From positions 31,871,501 to 31,935,500 of the forward strand of contig CM076152.1 of NCBI GenBank assembly GCA_038025085.1: 64,000 nucleotides of DNA, written 5' to 3'. The notes under the pieces are model-generated. The model had not been told where the DNA came from and did no database searches. It was given only the letters and a program-made list of their open reading frames with translations. Positions 38,271 through 50,165 of the stretch are shown here, piece by piece. This DNA is from Tetragonia tetragonoides. Its lineage: Eukaryota; Streptophyta; Magnoliopsida; Caryophyllales; Aizoaceae. Every line of letters begins with the position of its first letter. Positions within the stretch are counted from its first letter, which is position 1. The position numbers were made by a program, and so were the translations under genes.

Positions 38271-39398
38271 TATATATTTTTCCCTTATACAAACCCCCCT
38301 TAAAATACAAACCGTACAAACCTAATCTTGACCATTAGATTTCAACATCAATGGCCCAAATTTGCTTTTGGAAAGAAAAGGACACGCTGGGAATTAAGTA
38401 AAAAGTCAGAGTTATGATTGTCTTTTCGTGCGACATAAACTCATAATCAACCGCCTGTCAAATAATATCTATCGACATTTTCAATCATGTTTCTCTCTCT
38501 CTCTCCTCACCTCTTCTCTCTCTCTCCTCACCTCTCCGGTCGTTTTTCTTTTCTCCTGCGAACTGTGACGGAGTTTCGCTCTCCTCTCTCCGGCGGTCGT
38601 CAAACCTCTTTCTCTCCTTCATTCGGTGTCTCTCTCTCTCCTTTTCAAAGGTTCTCTCTCCTCTTCGTCCACCGGAGAAGTTCTGTGCAGCCACCGAGCA
38701 TCGGTTAGTGGTCGGGGACCACAGATCTGAGTTTGGTGTGCGTGGTGGTGCGATGGGCAGTGGTCGGCGAGCACCGGTTAGTGGTCGGAAATGTGGACTC
38801 CGTCCACTAAACCTTGTGTTTGGTGTGCGTGAGAGGAGAGAGAATCGACGGTTGCGAGGGTCGAGGCCCCGCTGCGGGGGTGGTCGTCGACAGGAGGTGG
38901 CCTGGGTGTTGGTGTCTGGAGGCGTGAAGGGGGTGGTGAGAGAGATTGAGAGGAGTGCGTGAGGGGAGGAGAGAGAATGTCGGAGTGGTGGTGTGACGGG
39001 CGGCCAAATTGGTGACGGTTGGGCGGCAGGGATGGTGGAGGTCGAACGGCGAGGACAGTGGCGGTGGTGGGGACGGTTGAGGTTGTGGAGGAATTGGGTT
39101 TTTCAATGAATTTACAATAATTGTTTAATGAAGCTGTAGTTATACTTTAATGAAGCTGTACTTATTAAATAATGAATTTGCATACAAGTATAATGAATTT
39201 GCAAAAATAAAAATAAAAAAGTGCAAAAAAGTTGAAAAAAGAGATGAATATATGGTTATAATGGAATGAATTTGTAATGTTATGTTAATGAAGCCATGCT
39301 TCAACATTAATGAATTTATATTTTAATTGTGGTTTGTATGGTCTGTATACTAAGAGGGGTTTGTATGTGACCCTTCCTCTCTCTCTCTATATATATAA
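38271..39398. mobile_element. putative TIR DNA element with GC-rich cargo
   Basis: Matching inverted ends of about 40 bp are visible: ATACAAACCCC...ATACAAACCGTACAAACC near 38287-38322 and its inverted, diverged counterpart near 39331-39371. Both sides abut TATATATA runs that could be a 9-bp duplication (ATATATATA) but are low complexity. The interior holds a CT-rich block (38490-38690), a GC-rich stretch (38700-39090) unlike its neighbours, and an AT-rich part with recurring AATGAATTT / AATGAAGCT words (39105-39320). No transposase is seen. It could be a Mutator-like element carrying captured host DNA. Confidence 0.45.
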
Positions 39399-39626
39399 AG
39401 AGATGCTTTAGGTTTCTCATATATGAATGGATGTTTCTTTTTGGGGGTAATCAATGCAAGTAATGATTTTTTTGGTTGTAATCAATGAAAGTAATGACTT
39501 GGTTATGCCTACAGTTTGATTATTGTATACATAACTCGCTGTTTGTTCTCAGGTAGTGGTTTTTTTTTTCTTTTTAATTGATAAGTTTGGTTATGCCTAC
39601 AGTTTGATTATTTGCTTACTAACACA

Positions 39627-39684
<58 letters not shown>

Positions 39685-40889
39685 GTTTTTGGGTGGATTG
39701 ATCTCCATTTTATGAATAGTACAACAAGATGTGTCCCTCTTTTCGCGTTTATCAATTTGGTTTACTGGCTTATTCTTCTTTCCATTGTGTGTATGTCGTA
39801 AGTTTCCTTACTTGACTTGTTCGGTCTTCGAACTTCAATAGGTGATATAAAGGCATCAGCTACGGGAAGAGAAATTTCGGGTAGGAGAGAGGTATAAAGT
39901 GGTAGATGGTAAAAATATCCACCGATTTTAGAAGCCCTGTAGTGGTGATCATGAGGTCTCGCCTTGGACTCTTTTTTTGTTACATGTTTTTTTTTGGGTT
40001 AATACACAACCAATTATTCTCTATTTCCCTCTCCGCTGCATTTAACATCGATGGAATTTACCTAAGATGCATTTTTGTATTCCATCTCCGCTGCATTCAA
40101 TTTCGATGTTTTATGATTGATCTATTGTATTCTCTCATATGCTTGTTTCGTGTGTACAATAGTCTATCGAAGATATCTGTTTTTGGTTATGGAGATTGTC
40201 TCACTTCTTGGTGTTTGTGATCTCCGTTTGTAATGTGACTGTGTATGTTGAGATGATCCACACTCATTTGCATGAGAGTGTGTGTTGGTTACATCATGAG
40301 GCCATAAAATCTGATGCATTTTCTTTTTCCTTGTTTGACTGTGGATACTTGGTAATTTTTCAGTGTTCTGGGATGCCAAAAACGTCTTTTTAATGGAGTT
40401 CACATGCTCTTATTTTAAACCTATTGTCTATGTTTTGGGGATACAACATTCAAAATCATGGGCTTTTGCTTTGGGGATATTTATTGTGGGAGCAATTGAA
40501 GGTCATAATATAGTTGGATTAATCCTCTCATACATTTCCATATTTTGGACAGCATCTTGAGAACTTTGAATTGCGTATTTTGACAATGGACCCTGTTGTT
40601 TCCAAGTGAAAAGACAGTAATATATTGTATAATCTTCATAACTTGGCCCCATATTTACTGGATTAGGCACTTTCTTCTTCTTTTTTTCGTTTTTTTTTTT
40701 TGGGTGATGAAGTGTGTTCATTTTGTCCTTTGTGAACAAGCTTAGCTCATTATTTTGAGTTCAAGTAGGGGGAAAGACCTCATTTGGTAGGAGAGGGGCT
40801 TCTAGATATTGCATGTCATCTCCTTTGATTTTCTGAGCGAGAATGATATCACCAGATGACATAAAGTTACACATAGGATACGGTGAGCA
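39376..40889. other. intergenic, no gene recognised
   Basis: AT-rich DNA with T-runs and short open frames lacking recognisable domains. A TG microsatellite is listed separately. TTTGGTTATGCCTACAGTTTGATTATT-type sequence occurs twice (about 39499 and 39586), a short local duplication. Confidence 0.5.
39629..39683. repeat. (TG)n microsatellite
   Basis: About 27 uninterrupted TG units. Confidence 0.97.
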
Positions 40890-41250
40890 GGTGAAAACAT
40901 GCTCTCATAGCTTGGCTTGCTGCTTATCTAGGGATGTTGGCTATCAAAAACCTCATCAAGAGAGAGTGCAACTTGCGGGATGACTGCATTCTTTGTCAAG
41001 GGCCACGTGAATCTTGTTGCCCCCTGTTTTCAGCTTATTATCCTGTCTTCGAAGGTTTAATCTCCGGTAATTTGTTGGTTGGGTGTCACTAGGAGAGTTT
41101 GAAGTGTATACATGAACTGTGTTGATTTATAAGATGTGTCAGAGGAGAACTTCACTGCAGAGGGCTCAAAGAGTTGCATTAGTGACTACAATATGGACTG
41201 TGACGTGAAAGGAATAGATCAAGACAGTACTAGAACCGTATTCTGGTTTA
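40890..41250 (+). pseudogene. relic of another LINE ORF2 C-terminus (zf-RVT region)
   Basis: One + frame reads AWLAAYLGMLAIKNLIKREC then NLRDDCILCQGPRESC around 40912-41030, the typical Trp-Leu...CX2C spacing of the zf-RVT domain. Further on (about 41130-41215) a frame reads RAQRVALVTTIWTV, like the C-terminal helix that follows it. Stops and frame changes separate the parts. It is not close to the array family and has no visible poly(A) or flanking duplication. Confidence 0.5.
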
Positions 41251-43849
41251 ATATCTTCTCTTCTAGGATTCTGTCAGTTGTGCAGTAATTCTCATTATTG
41301 TTGCTCATTGTACAATTATCTTGCATAATACTACTTTTCTTCTAATGTTATTATGGTTAATTGACGTACTTCTTTACTCCCTTTGTTCTTTTACTAAGTG
41401 GCGAATTCTCAGAAGTAAGAAGAGCTTTTTCTTTAATTCAAGTTCTGCGAATTTATGAGGTACTCAATTTTTACTTTTTGATGTTTTATTTGTATTGGCT
41501 CATCTAAATTCCTTTTCCTTTTTCCGAAATTGAAGATTGGAAATTCCAAATTAGCGTTTCTTTGGCATTTTTTTTGTTGGACCGACAGACTTGCAATTCT
41601 TCATCCATCATCAGCTCTCCAAAAATATCAGTCAAAGCACCTGATAAGCACTATTGATTTTGTGTTGGAGGCGATCAGTGAGTCACCGGAGAGTTTGAAA
41701 AAGAAGTATAAAGGGCGACTGATGGGTAGGAGAGTTGAGAGACTGAAACTCCCTGTATTCTCATAATACTATTCTGTAAGTTGTTTCTGTTTTTCCCATT
41801 CGCACTCTTGCATCTGATTTAGCCAGTTTCATCATCTTATTAATTTAATTATTTAATTTACGATATATTGCTTTGAATTATCAGTATGCTTCGTATGTTG
41901 ACAGTTTGTTGAAACTCAATGAGTACTTAATTTTTTAAGTTTGTCTCTACACAATAGTTATAGTCCAATTTTATTTATTTTAAGAATTTACACTTCAACT
42001 TGAGGGCAAGACAATCCAATTACAGATGGTGAGACAAATAATTATCCACCCAGCAGATGTTATTTGCTTAGTTCTTTTCTCATTTGTCCTTCGATCGCAG
42101 CCTAAAAGGAGACAACTTCTCATGATTCAGGCACTGAATTTTTGTATCTTTGCAAGCAAAGGCCGTAGAGTTATTTTTATCAAGTTTTGGATGAAATATA
42201 TATGATCAATAATAACTAACTAGTTAGTTGGATTTAAAGTGAAAACATGATTAGAAATGTAGAACTGAAATTATGATTTTAGCTGTTTATTTGTGGTAAC
42301 TCGGACGAACTGTGTGTAGCTACAATATTAAGTTCTCTTATATGAATACTTTTCAGTTAAAACTACAGAGATTTGTAATGTAAGGGAAATAGACTTTCAT
42401 TGTATCTTGCAGTAGTCTGGTCGTCTAGGACTCTAAGTGTTGGTTGCAGAGTTCTTTTTTTCCCCTTTATTTTCCTTTTCAAGTTTTGTAGAAGTACTTG
42501 ATATAGTTACTGATTAAGTAAATTCGGCTTCATTTTCATGACAAAGTTTGATTTCATACCTTTTCAAAGGGAGCCGATATGATTACAATGTGGTTTTTAG
42601 GTTGCTCGTTTTTGAAATTTCAATGCTTGTCATAAACAAGAGAGAGGGATATAGATGATGCGGAAGTGGAAGCACTGAGAGAAAGGTGTGTATACTGCTG
42701 AAATGTTTCCATTTTTTCTTCTTCGTAGATTTATCATCGTGGGATGAGTAATGATCATGTCATCGTATTTGGTGCCTTGTTTTTAGGGTTTAACTGCCTG
42801 TTTATTGTATTTTGTATGGTGTATTTTGATGAATTCTTTGTTTATTCTGATAATGCATTTGGGGTTTGGATTGTGGAAAAAGAAGAGCTTGTCAAGGAGC
42901 ACTGGATCATTGCAATGAATACTTGATATCGACCTTTTACTCTTGCTCTTCCCCTGGTACATTTGGCTTCTTCATTTTGGTGTTTTCTTAGGACATTATC
43001 TAATCGTCATATTCATGACTCAAGAAATGTTACTATCCAATCAACTTTGTTGGACTGGACTGCTAGCAATTTTTGTGATAACAACTAGAAAATGGAGATT
43101 CTCATAGTTTCTAGCTTTTTATTGACTTTTATTCTATAATCTTGTGAAGTTTCATGGTCTTGCAATTTATGGGTCTATTTTTCTTTTCATTTTCAGTTTT
43201 AACTGTATTTATTTTTATTGGTAAAAGCGAACTATGGGTGTATTCGTGTGAGTGGTGTGTTTATTGCTCAATTGACCATTATAACTGTCAATTTCTTCCT
43301 TCCTTTCCACTTTAATTTGATTTAATTGTCAGAGAGAGAGGTATGGAGAGGGAGGGGGACAGAGAGGGATGACAGAGGGAGGTTGGAGAATATTATCATC
43401 TTTGAATGACATCGATTCAAAGATGCTAGTTGGGATTTCAATTTGTAACTGTAATAAAAAAGGTGTAGACATCATGTTCGGACACTCTGAACAGAAAACA
43501 ATATTTTTATTATATAGCGGACGGAGGGAGGAGCGAGTGGTACCGCGACGATCTTCTGTGTTTAAAAGCATAGCATATGCAACTGTAGATGTTCATCTTT
43601 TTACGAGTTCTAGATGTTTAAGATTGTCATTTCATAAGAAGTCTTTAAAAGTAAATCCAGACTCTTACCGTCTACACCGTTTTGCTGAACGGGCTCTTAC
43701 CAGAATTATATCATAGAAACATAAGTGCTACTAATTCAATATATCTGATGTCTAAAATGTAAATACTGATCCATCAACAATATGGACCAACCATGAGAAG
43801 CCTGATGAAATTGAGACCGCTTTGGATGAATACTTTTTGGTGAGGTGGT
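41251..43849. other. intergenic, no gene supported
   Basis: AT-rich DNA. A 78-codon frame (41530-41766, ending LMGRRVERLKLPVFS) follows a possible acceptor (GACAG at about 41589) but matches nothing known to me. A 115-codon frame at 43369-43716 starts in purine-rich low-complexity DNA and is probably spurious. Near 43511-43522 GGACGGAGGGAG looks like a lone Stowaway-type end. Confidence 0.4.
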
Positions 43850-44411
43850 TGTAGGCACTAAAAATTTACTAAGTGCCTTAATTGAATTTAATTAATTATT
43901 TTGGGTTAAAATATATTTAGCTTAATTTAATTAATTAATCCCAGAAATTAAGATGGGCCAAAAGCCATCAAAATGGGCTTATTTTTAACTCTTGGGCTAA
44001 CCCACACATGTTGGGCCAAATACACAGTTAAATTGGCCAAACCCATAAGAAAAGATTACCAAGTCAAGAAATTGGGCCAGTCCATGACTACCAAGCCCGT
44101 TAGGGGATCGGAGCTCCATGTTCCTCTCTATAAATACCGAAGTCTTACTTCATTCCAGAGCTTGGAAAATCTACAAGCAGAAAACCCTGTCAGAGCATTT
44201 CCTCCATCGAAATTGCTACCTTGATCAAGATTTAAGTCTTTGAAGACCCTTATTCAAGAACATTCAAACTGAGAGACAGAATCAGAGGATTTATATTATT
44301 TGTTCATTATAACAGATAAAAAATACAGAAATTATAACCCATACATTCAAATCAATACAAATTATATTTGTTCAACTTATTTTTGCCTACGCATTAATTT
44401 TGTTGTCTACA
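43850..44411 (+). mobile_element. solo LTR (562 bp) of an LTR retrotransposon
   Basis: The LTR starts TGTAGGC and ends GTCTACA (TG...CA with TGTAG/CTACA inverted ends). It is bounded on both sides by GTGGT (43845-43849 and 44412-44416), a perfect 5-bp target duplication. A TATA box and promoter-like DNA lie inside, and GGGCCAA-type words recur upstream of it. No internal region or second LTR is adjacent, so it is a solo LTR left by recombination. Orientation is set by the TATA box. The family is not determinable. Confidence 0.85.
44129..44136 (+). promoter_or_regulatory. TATA box (TATAAATA) of the solo LTR
   Basis: It sits about 280 bp from the LTR end, in CTCTCTATAAATACCG context, as expected for a plant LTR promoter. 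Confidence 0.65.
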
Positions 44412-45187
44412 GTGGTGCCACATGGTAACTCTTTTGCAAGGGCTTCTTATAAGACCTCCAGTTATGGACAATAAATTTCATGATCTCCACTGCATTTTGT
44501 GAACTTTATTATGCACTTAAACGTTGTTGGATCAGCTTTTATATTAGTAATGAAAGTAGGTATCATATTACAATTTATTTAGCCTTTTTATTTATAGTTT
44601 TCTTACTGTCTTCTCAGATTTTGTTGACTGTAATATCAAGCTCTAAATCGACATGGATAAGACGAACAACCTAATAAATTGATACAATAGATGAAGTGTC
44701 ATTTTAGATCTACTTCTTTTCAACCCAATTTAGCATTACTAGCTTCCATATGTGTAGGAAAAGGGATGCAGTGAACTGTTAGAAGTGCAGGATGCTAACC
44801 TCCTGTATGGTGTTCTTAGAGGAGTGGAACATTGTGAAGTGTGACAGCTTCATAATGGCTGAGCATCTTACACATTCTACTTGCGGCTCAAATGTAAAAA
44901 TTATGAGAAAATTTTGCTGAAGCTAGAGTTGCCAATTCAAGCAAAATGGAGCTGTCTTTTTTTCTTTTTTTCTTTTTTTGTGGCTTAACATCAACTGAAG
45001 ACCTAGAAGTTTCTATTGATGAGCTTAAATCGTCCACAGATTCGAGCATGGGAAGCAACTACTTCAGAAATTGTATGAGTTTGAGGGTGAAAATTTTGCA
45101 TGATTTTCGCGTCATTGATAGAAGTGGGACATACATAGTTGCGAGAGACATTTTTTGGGGTGAGGTATTGTAGTTAGCTAACTACTG
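44412..45187. other. intergenic, nothing recognised
   Basis: AT-rich sequence with short unrelated open frames. No domain, repeat end or RNA gene was seen. Confidence 0.4.
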
Positions 45188-45199
45188 AGAGGTTATATT

Positions 45200-45538
45200 A
45201 GAGCTTGTATGGTAGTTACCGGTATTATTGTAGCCACCACAACTTTACACGACAGCCATTGATCACTATCTTGGTCAAACTATATCATTTATAATAGTTC
45301 AAATAGTTGACTAGTGGTTCTAACCAATTTTTTAATCGGTTATAAATATTCTACCAATAGTCAAATTGTTATAACCGATAGTATAACTGGTTATGACCAA
45401 ACTAACATCAAAAAGTTAATCTAAATTAGGTAGTATCAAATCGAAATCAGTCTTACCCAATTTAGTCAAACCAATTAACGGTTGAGATTGAGATCGACAG
45501 CTGTAGTGCATAGTTATGGTAACCAACATACAAATACT
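45200..45538. mobile_element. MITE, Mutator-like (339 bp)
   Basis: The ends are inverted repeats: AGAGCTTGTATGGTAGTTACC on the left and, inverted, AGTATTTGTATGTTGGTTACC on the right. Both sides are flanked by the direct repeat AGAGGTTATATT (45188-45199 and 45539-45550), a 10-12 bp duplication. Duplication length fits Mutator-type transposition. The interior is AT-rich with repeated GGTTATAA / TTATAACC words and no coding capacity. Confidence 0.7.
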
Positions 45539-46208
45539 AGAGGTTATATTGTTGTAATTAGATGGGATGGAGATGTCTATCTTGTACACACTTTACTTAA
45601 ATTTATTAATTCTTTTTTATAAAAAGAATATTGCATAATTGGAAAAAAATTGTACATATCGATGGCTGTATGAAGAATTCATGTTTTGTTGGCTATAAAC
45701 AAACAAATATACCTTAGATTTTATTGTAAGAAAGCTATACATGTGCGCTGCATAATATTAAGTCCAGAGGTCTGAATCCTTTTTTCTTACCCTGGATAGT
45801 TTATATCGTAAAGAAAGTCAAAATAAATGTAAATGGTCAATACTTAACCGTCTCTCTAAAATCATTTAGCTCCAACAAATGTTTCGAATTGTAAAATTTA
45901 AAATTTGAAGTTAATTTCACCCACTTAGGGGTATGCGTGCAATGTTGTACGCGTTCCACCAACTAGTTCAATCAAAAGTAAATGAATATCAGTTTCACAA
46001 TAATACCGTCCTGCTGTATCGGGGCGTTTGTTTAGTGGGAATAGGAGGTGGGGATAAGGATTAGAAAATTAGGATTGTAAAATTCCATGTTTGGTGTAAG
46101 GGATGGGGAATAGAGAAGGAGTGGGGATGGAGATAAAAAAAAAACCTCTTATCCCACGTTTTTAATCCCATAGGAGGGCTGGTAATATAAATTTTTGGGA
46201 ATCACATA

Positions 46209-46463
46209 CTCCCTCCGTCCCTCTCTTATCTTCTCATTTGACTTTTTGAGTCAAACTTTTTAAATATTGACCATTGATTTGTGAAAAATATATAAAGAAT
46301 TATAAGATCAAAATACATTTCTTAGATTTGTTAGAGATTATGTTTTCACAATATCAATTTTTTAATATAATTATATAAATATAATTAAAGTTATTAATGG
46401 TCAAAGTTCCATCTTAAAGACTGTGTAAAGTCAAGTGAGAAGATAAGAGAAGGACGGAGGGAG
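46209..46463. mobile_element. Stowaway-like MITE (255 bp)
   Basis: Perfect terminal inverted repeats CTCCCTCCGTCC and GGACGGAGGGAG are flanked by TA on each side (46207-46208 and 46464-46465). The arms stay complementary further in (TTATCTTCTCA... / ...TGAGAAGATAA). It is a non-autonomous Tc1/mariner derivative about 330 bp upstream of the small gene at 46799. Confidence 0.92.
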
Positions 46464-46798
46464 TATTTCACATTTCATGTCAAAATATAAACGTTGAATC
46501 GGGTCAAATCAATTCGGATTTTGCCAAGTCCAAATGTAAGTGTGTAGTAGACTTTTCTTCCTTCTTTTTTCTCCTTTTCCACGAGGGACGGTAATAAGAG
46601 TAGTAGACCGAAAACGTGTCGTACTTGGCATGCGAGTTACTTATTATTACAAGCCATCACAGCATAACAACAACGTGTAAACCCAACCAGAAATTCAATT
46701 GCTCTTCTCATTTCCCCTTCCGCAAACAACCATCACAACTTCACAACATTCACAAAAAATTATCTAATTCCTCTCTCTCTCTCTCTCCTCTCTCTCTA

Positions 46799-47155
46799 AT
46801 GGAGGTCACAGTAATGGCGGACACACTAACCCTAACCCACCATCTCTCTCTCCAAATCACCTCCTCAGTTATCTTCCCCATCGACGCCGTATCTCCCCCA
46901 CCCGTCAAATCCCGTTCCTCTTCACGCGCCACAGCCACTCGTCGCTCTCTCCTCAAACGTCGTACGCGTCGCCGATCTCCATCCCCTGACGACGGAGACG
47001 GCGGATTATTCTTCTTCAGCGGTGGTGGAGACGACGGCGGCATGTTCTCCGGCGGGTTCGGAGGTGGTGGTGGTGGAGGAGGAGGGTTTAATTGGGGCGA
47101 TTGGTCGTCGTCGTCGTCATCGTTCCCTGATGATCCGGCTTTTGACTTCGTTTAA
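46799..47155 (+). CDS. small basic/glycine-rich protein gene (118 aa), probably interrupted by an in-frame stop
   Basis: The ORF follows a CT-rich leader typical of plant 5' UTRs (46771-46796). The product has a hydrophobic and Ser-rich N-terminus (possible transit peptide), an Arg-rich patch (about residues 40-60), an acidic stretch, a poly-Gly block (about 85-97) and ends SSFPDDPAFDFV. After the TAA at 47153-47155 the same frame stays open for 42 codons to TGA at 47284, starting EVICWIVFSNCLHFAFKKVV, an amphipathic to hydrophobic helix. I faintly recall plant proteins in which a DFVYEV-type segment continues without a stop. That is memory, not evidence. The stop may be a TAT-to-TAA nonsense change or a genuine end. 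Confidence 0.6.
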   Translation: MEVTVMADTLTLTHHLSLQITSSVIFPIDAVSPPPVKSRSSSRATATRRSLLKRRTRRRSPSPDDGDGGLFFFSGGGDDGGMFSGGFGGGGGGGGGFNWGDWSSSSSSFPDDPAFDFV

Positions 47156-47284
47156 GAGGTAATCTGTTGGATTGTTTTTTCCAATTGTTTGCATTTTGCG
47201 TTCAAGAAGGTTGTTAGGTTAATGGTGGTTGCTGAAGAGGAGAGAGTAAAGGTTGTTCCTGTCGGACTCACCTCTGTCTGCTGA
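47156..47284 (+). pseudogene. in-frame continuation after the stop of the 46799 gene
   Basis: Forty-two sense codons follow the TAA, with a helix rich in Ile, Val, Phe and Cys and a Lys-Lys-Val-Val end, then a Glu/Arg-rich piece (VAEEERVKVVPVGL) and TGA. Composition and open length suggest former coding sequence. It would be translated only by readthrough. Confidence 0.4.
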
Positions 47285-49499
47285 AATGAAAAATGGTACT
47301 TTTCGGTTTGTTAATTTGATTGGTGATTGGAGGATGAATGTATATGATGTAAATATCATTTTTTTTATGAAGTTGAAGAATGGTTTTAGTTTCTTTGTAT
47401 ATAATTATGAATTAAATCGATATATTAAATTGCCAATTGGTGATTTCAGACGATGTTTTTTAGTTTCTGTGTATATAATTATAGTATGATGATTTGATAT
47501 ATGGATTTGCCAAAATTGGGCGTTTCTAATGATGTTGTTACTTGTTGGAATCATTTGCTGACTGGTGGTAAATTTGGGTGTGTTTGGTTTGATTTTAGAA
47601 GATGAGAATCTTAGATGTTCCAAGTTTGAGTGGTATTGAACTTGTACTTAACTACTTATAGCGAATTGATTGCGGAATGAAGCTGGAAATTATGCTGTAG
47701 GCTAGCTGAAACTGGTCAGTTTTGATGATGATGTTATTTGTGTCATCTGCTGGTTGGTTGTGAAGCTTTGATATGTTTGCTTTACTTTTGGAAGGCTTCA
47801 TTTAAACTCTTCAGTGGTATTTGGTTTGTATATATGGAGAAATGTTTGTAGGATAAAAGTGAAAGTTGCCCATTGGGATATGTAGTTTAAATGGGAGTTA
47901 ATTTCTATGCTGGAGGATGAAATTGTTTGAAGTAGAAAAGTTTAGAAACCTCCTCTTCAACACTGGAAAGGGATCAGAGATAGAGGTGGTGGTGGTGGTG
48001 GTGGTTGCTAATTGTTTTTGGTTACTGGGATTGCTTCGTTGAGCTCACAAATTGGAGGTTAAAGAGGAACTTTTGAATTTTACAATGTGTCGGTTCCTTG
48101 AATCTGATGACCTACTCTCAAGCTTGCTTGAAGAAGCATGTCCTGATAAAAATGTGAAAGAGGAGCTCAACCCTTATTTACATTGAGTTGCAGTGCGCCT
48201 GTGCCTGAATGTAAAAGAGAGAAATTTGGTCGTGAGGGGTGCGGGGTTAGGTTGTGGGATATCTCGAGGGTGGTGGTGGCGGTGTTTGTGGCAATTTAAC
48301 ATTGCAACATCAGTTGAATAGGAGAAGCAGCTCAGTATGTAAAAGTGGAGAAGGAAGAACTTAGACTTGGAAGTTGGCTGTGGAGTGAAAAGGAGAAGAT
48401 ATGATTATGATCTCATCTGGTGTATTTATGATTGTACTGCTTATGTGGAGGTATTGGTTTACAAATTTTATCTCTGGAGTATTGGAATCTGGATGTTGAT
48501 AACGGGCTAGTGATTTGGCCTGCCATGAAAGCTGAATTAGTCTTATATCTTTGCTTTGGCTCTACCAAATATCAGGTGCTATAATTTTGGATAAGTTCCC
48601 TTCACCAATTCCATGCTTTTTCCTTCTCTAAAAGGGGGACAGGAAATTGTATTAAAAAGTATGATAATTAGAGCATGAGAATAACTTGAACTCGGAGTAT
48701 TTGGGATTCATGAGAGCTCAATAGCATTATGCCAGGTCAAAATTGCATGAACTACATTGTTTGTCAGTAGGGAGTTTGGAGTAACTTCAGTTTGAAGTAA
48801 TCCACACTATATGATATTATTTGGAGTTGGAAAATTCCGCTGGTTAATTTGGAGTCCAGTGTTAAATTTACTCAGTTTCTCTAATCCAATTTAGGTTTAA
48901 ATTATATTTCATTATCCTCGGAAATGAAAACTTACGTGCCTGGTGTATACACTCCCTATGTTCCTTGATTCTTTCTTCCAGCTCCCAGTTTTTCCAATAT
49001 AGATTGGATTGGAATATAGCCACAGACTATACCCTCTAGTGACATATTAGCATGAATCTGCTTAGGTGGGTTGAGAGAAATTTATTGTCGAAGTTTGAGC
49101 TTGCAAAATGAAACTGTCACTTTTTTCAGAATGGAAGAGTTATATTGAGCACGCAACAATGGTTATTTACAATGGTTGGAAAGTGACCATCTTTTCTGGA
49201 CATCTTAAAAAGTTAAAATGATAACTGTCAATGATTACTTTTGATGGAGAGTGTATTTCGTAGATGGGCTAGGTGACTAGTGACTACTTGTGGTTAGACT
49301 GTTAGAGAGCGTCATTTGACTGCTAATGTTTTAAGGCAGCTCTCTCTCTCTCTCTGAGGTTGAGTGGAAGCGGGTGTGTGGGAAGCGGGTTGATATTTTG
49401 GTAACGCCTGTGAATAAAGCCGCTATATTGAAGAACAACTAAGGATTTTCAGTACACATACGTTTGGTTAATACATAATATAGCCTTGTTAGCGACTGA
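47285..49499. other. no gene recognised; possible long 3' region of the 46799 locus
   Basis: T- and G-rich + strand with few long frames, in the style of plant introns or 3' regions. A GGT repeat (47985-48003) and a short CT repeat (49341-49357) are present. The words GATAAAAGTGAAAGTTG and ATTTTAGAAxATGAGAAT recur further right, showing diverged internal copies. Confidence 0.4.
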
Positions 49500-50165
49500 G
49501 AATAGTCTGGTAATGGCTGCTGGTTGCCTGTTTCTGCTCTTTTCTGTTGGCCTTGGTTTGGCGGAAAGGTTTGGTTTTGGTGTTGACAGCATTGACTATT
49601 GATTCAATGAACGAGTATGATCTTTTGGGTTCCTGATTTCATTTGTTAAGCTGAATTGGGATGCTATATTTGTTTCAGTTTGGGTTTCTTGGGGAGGACA
49701 CCCTCTCCGCCTTTGTCAGGCAAACAAAAGAGAAAGGGGGAAAGGAAGATGAAGTTATTGGCTCATGCATAATTCTCAAAAGGTAGCTAGCTTTGCAACC
49801 TAGTATTTGCGCGGTTTTGGTTACAAATTGATGTAGGGATAGCATTATATACTAATTCAGGGACTCTGAGAAATGAACTGTAAATTACTCTCACTCGACA
49901 TTGATAGTTTTAGCTGCTATTACCTATTTCTTGTTGTTATCAGGTTATGTAATGACTGAATTATGAATGATTCCTCTATACTGATGATTGGTGCTCGTAT
50001 CTACAGTTTTGGATTTGCTCAGTGATGTTTATATTGGTAGCATTTGTGCTCATCGGAAGTAAATTCTGACGTGTCTGCTCTAATTTTAGAAAATGAGAAT
50101 TAAACTTCTGATTTGTAATGGTATTTGCCTTGTACATATGGCGAATAGATGGCATGATGATAGAG
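49500..50165. repeat. diverged direct duplication, left copy
   Basis: The segment from GAATAGTCTGG through TTGGCGGAAAGGTTTGG, ATTTCATTTGTTAAGCTGAA and GGGACTCTGAGAAATGAACTG to GTTTTGGATTTG recurs in the same order at 51405-51940. Substitutions and small indels are many, so the duplication is old. Confidence 0.75.

Noticed and set aside
39556..39801. 81-codon frame over the TG repeat
   Set aside because: It consists largely of alternating Cys/Val from the microsatellite.
46020..46200. GGGGCGTTTGTTTAGTGGGAATA as the left end of a MITE before the Stowaway element
   Set aside because: The start looks like a Tourist/hAT end but no matching inverted end or duplication was found.
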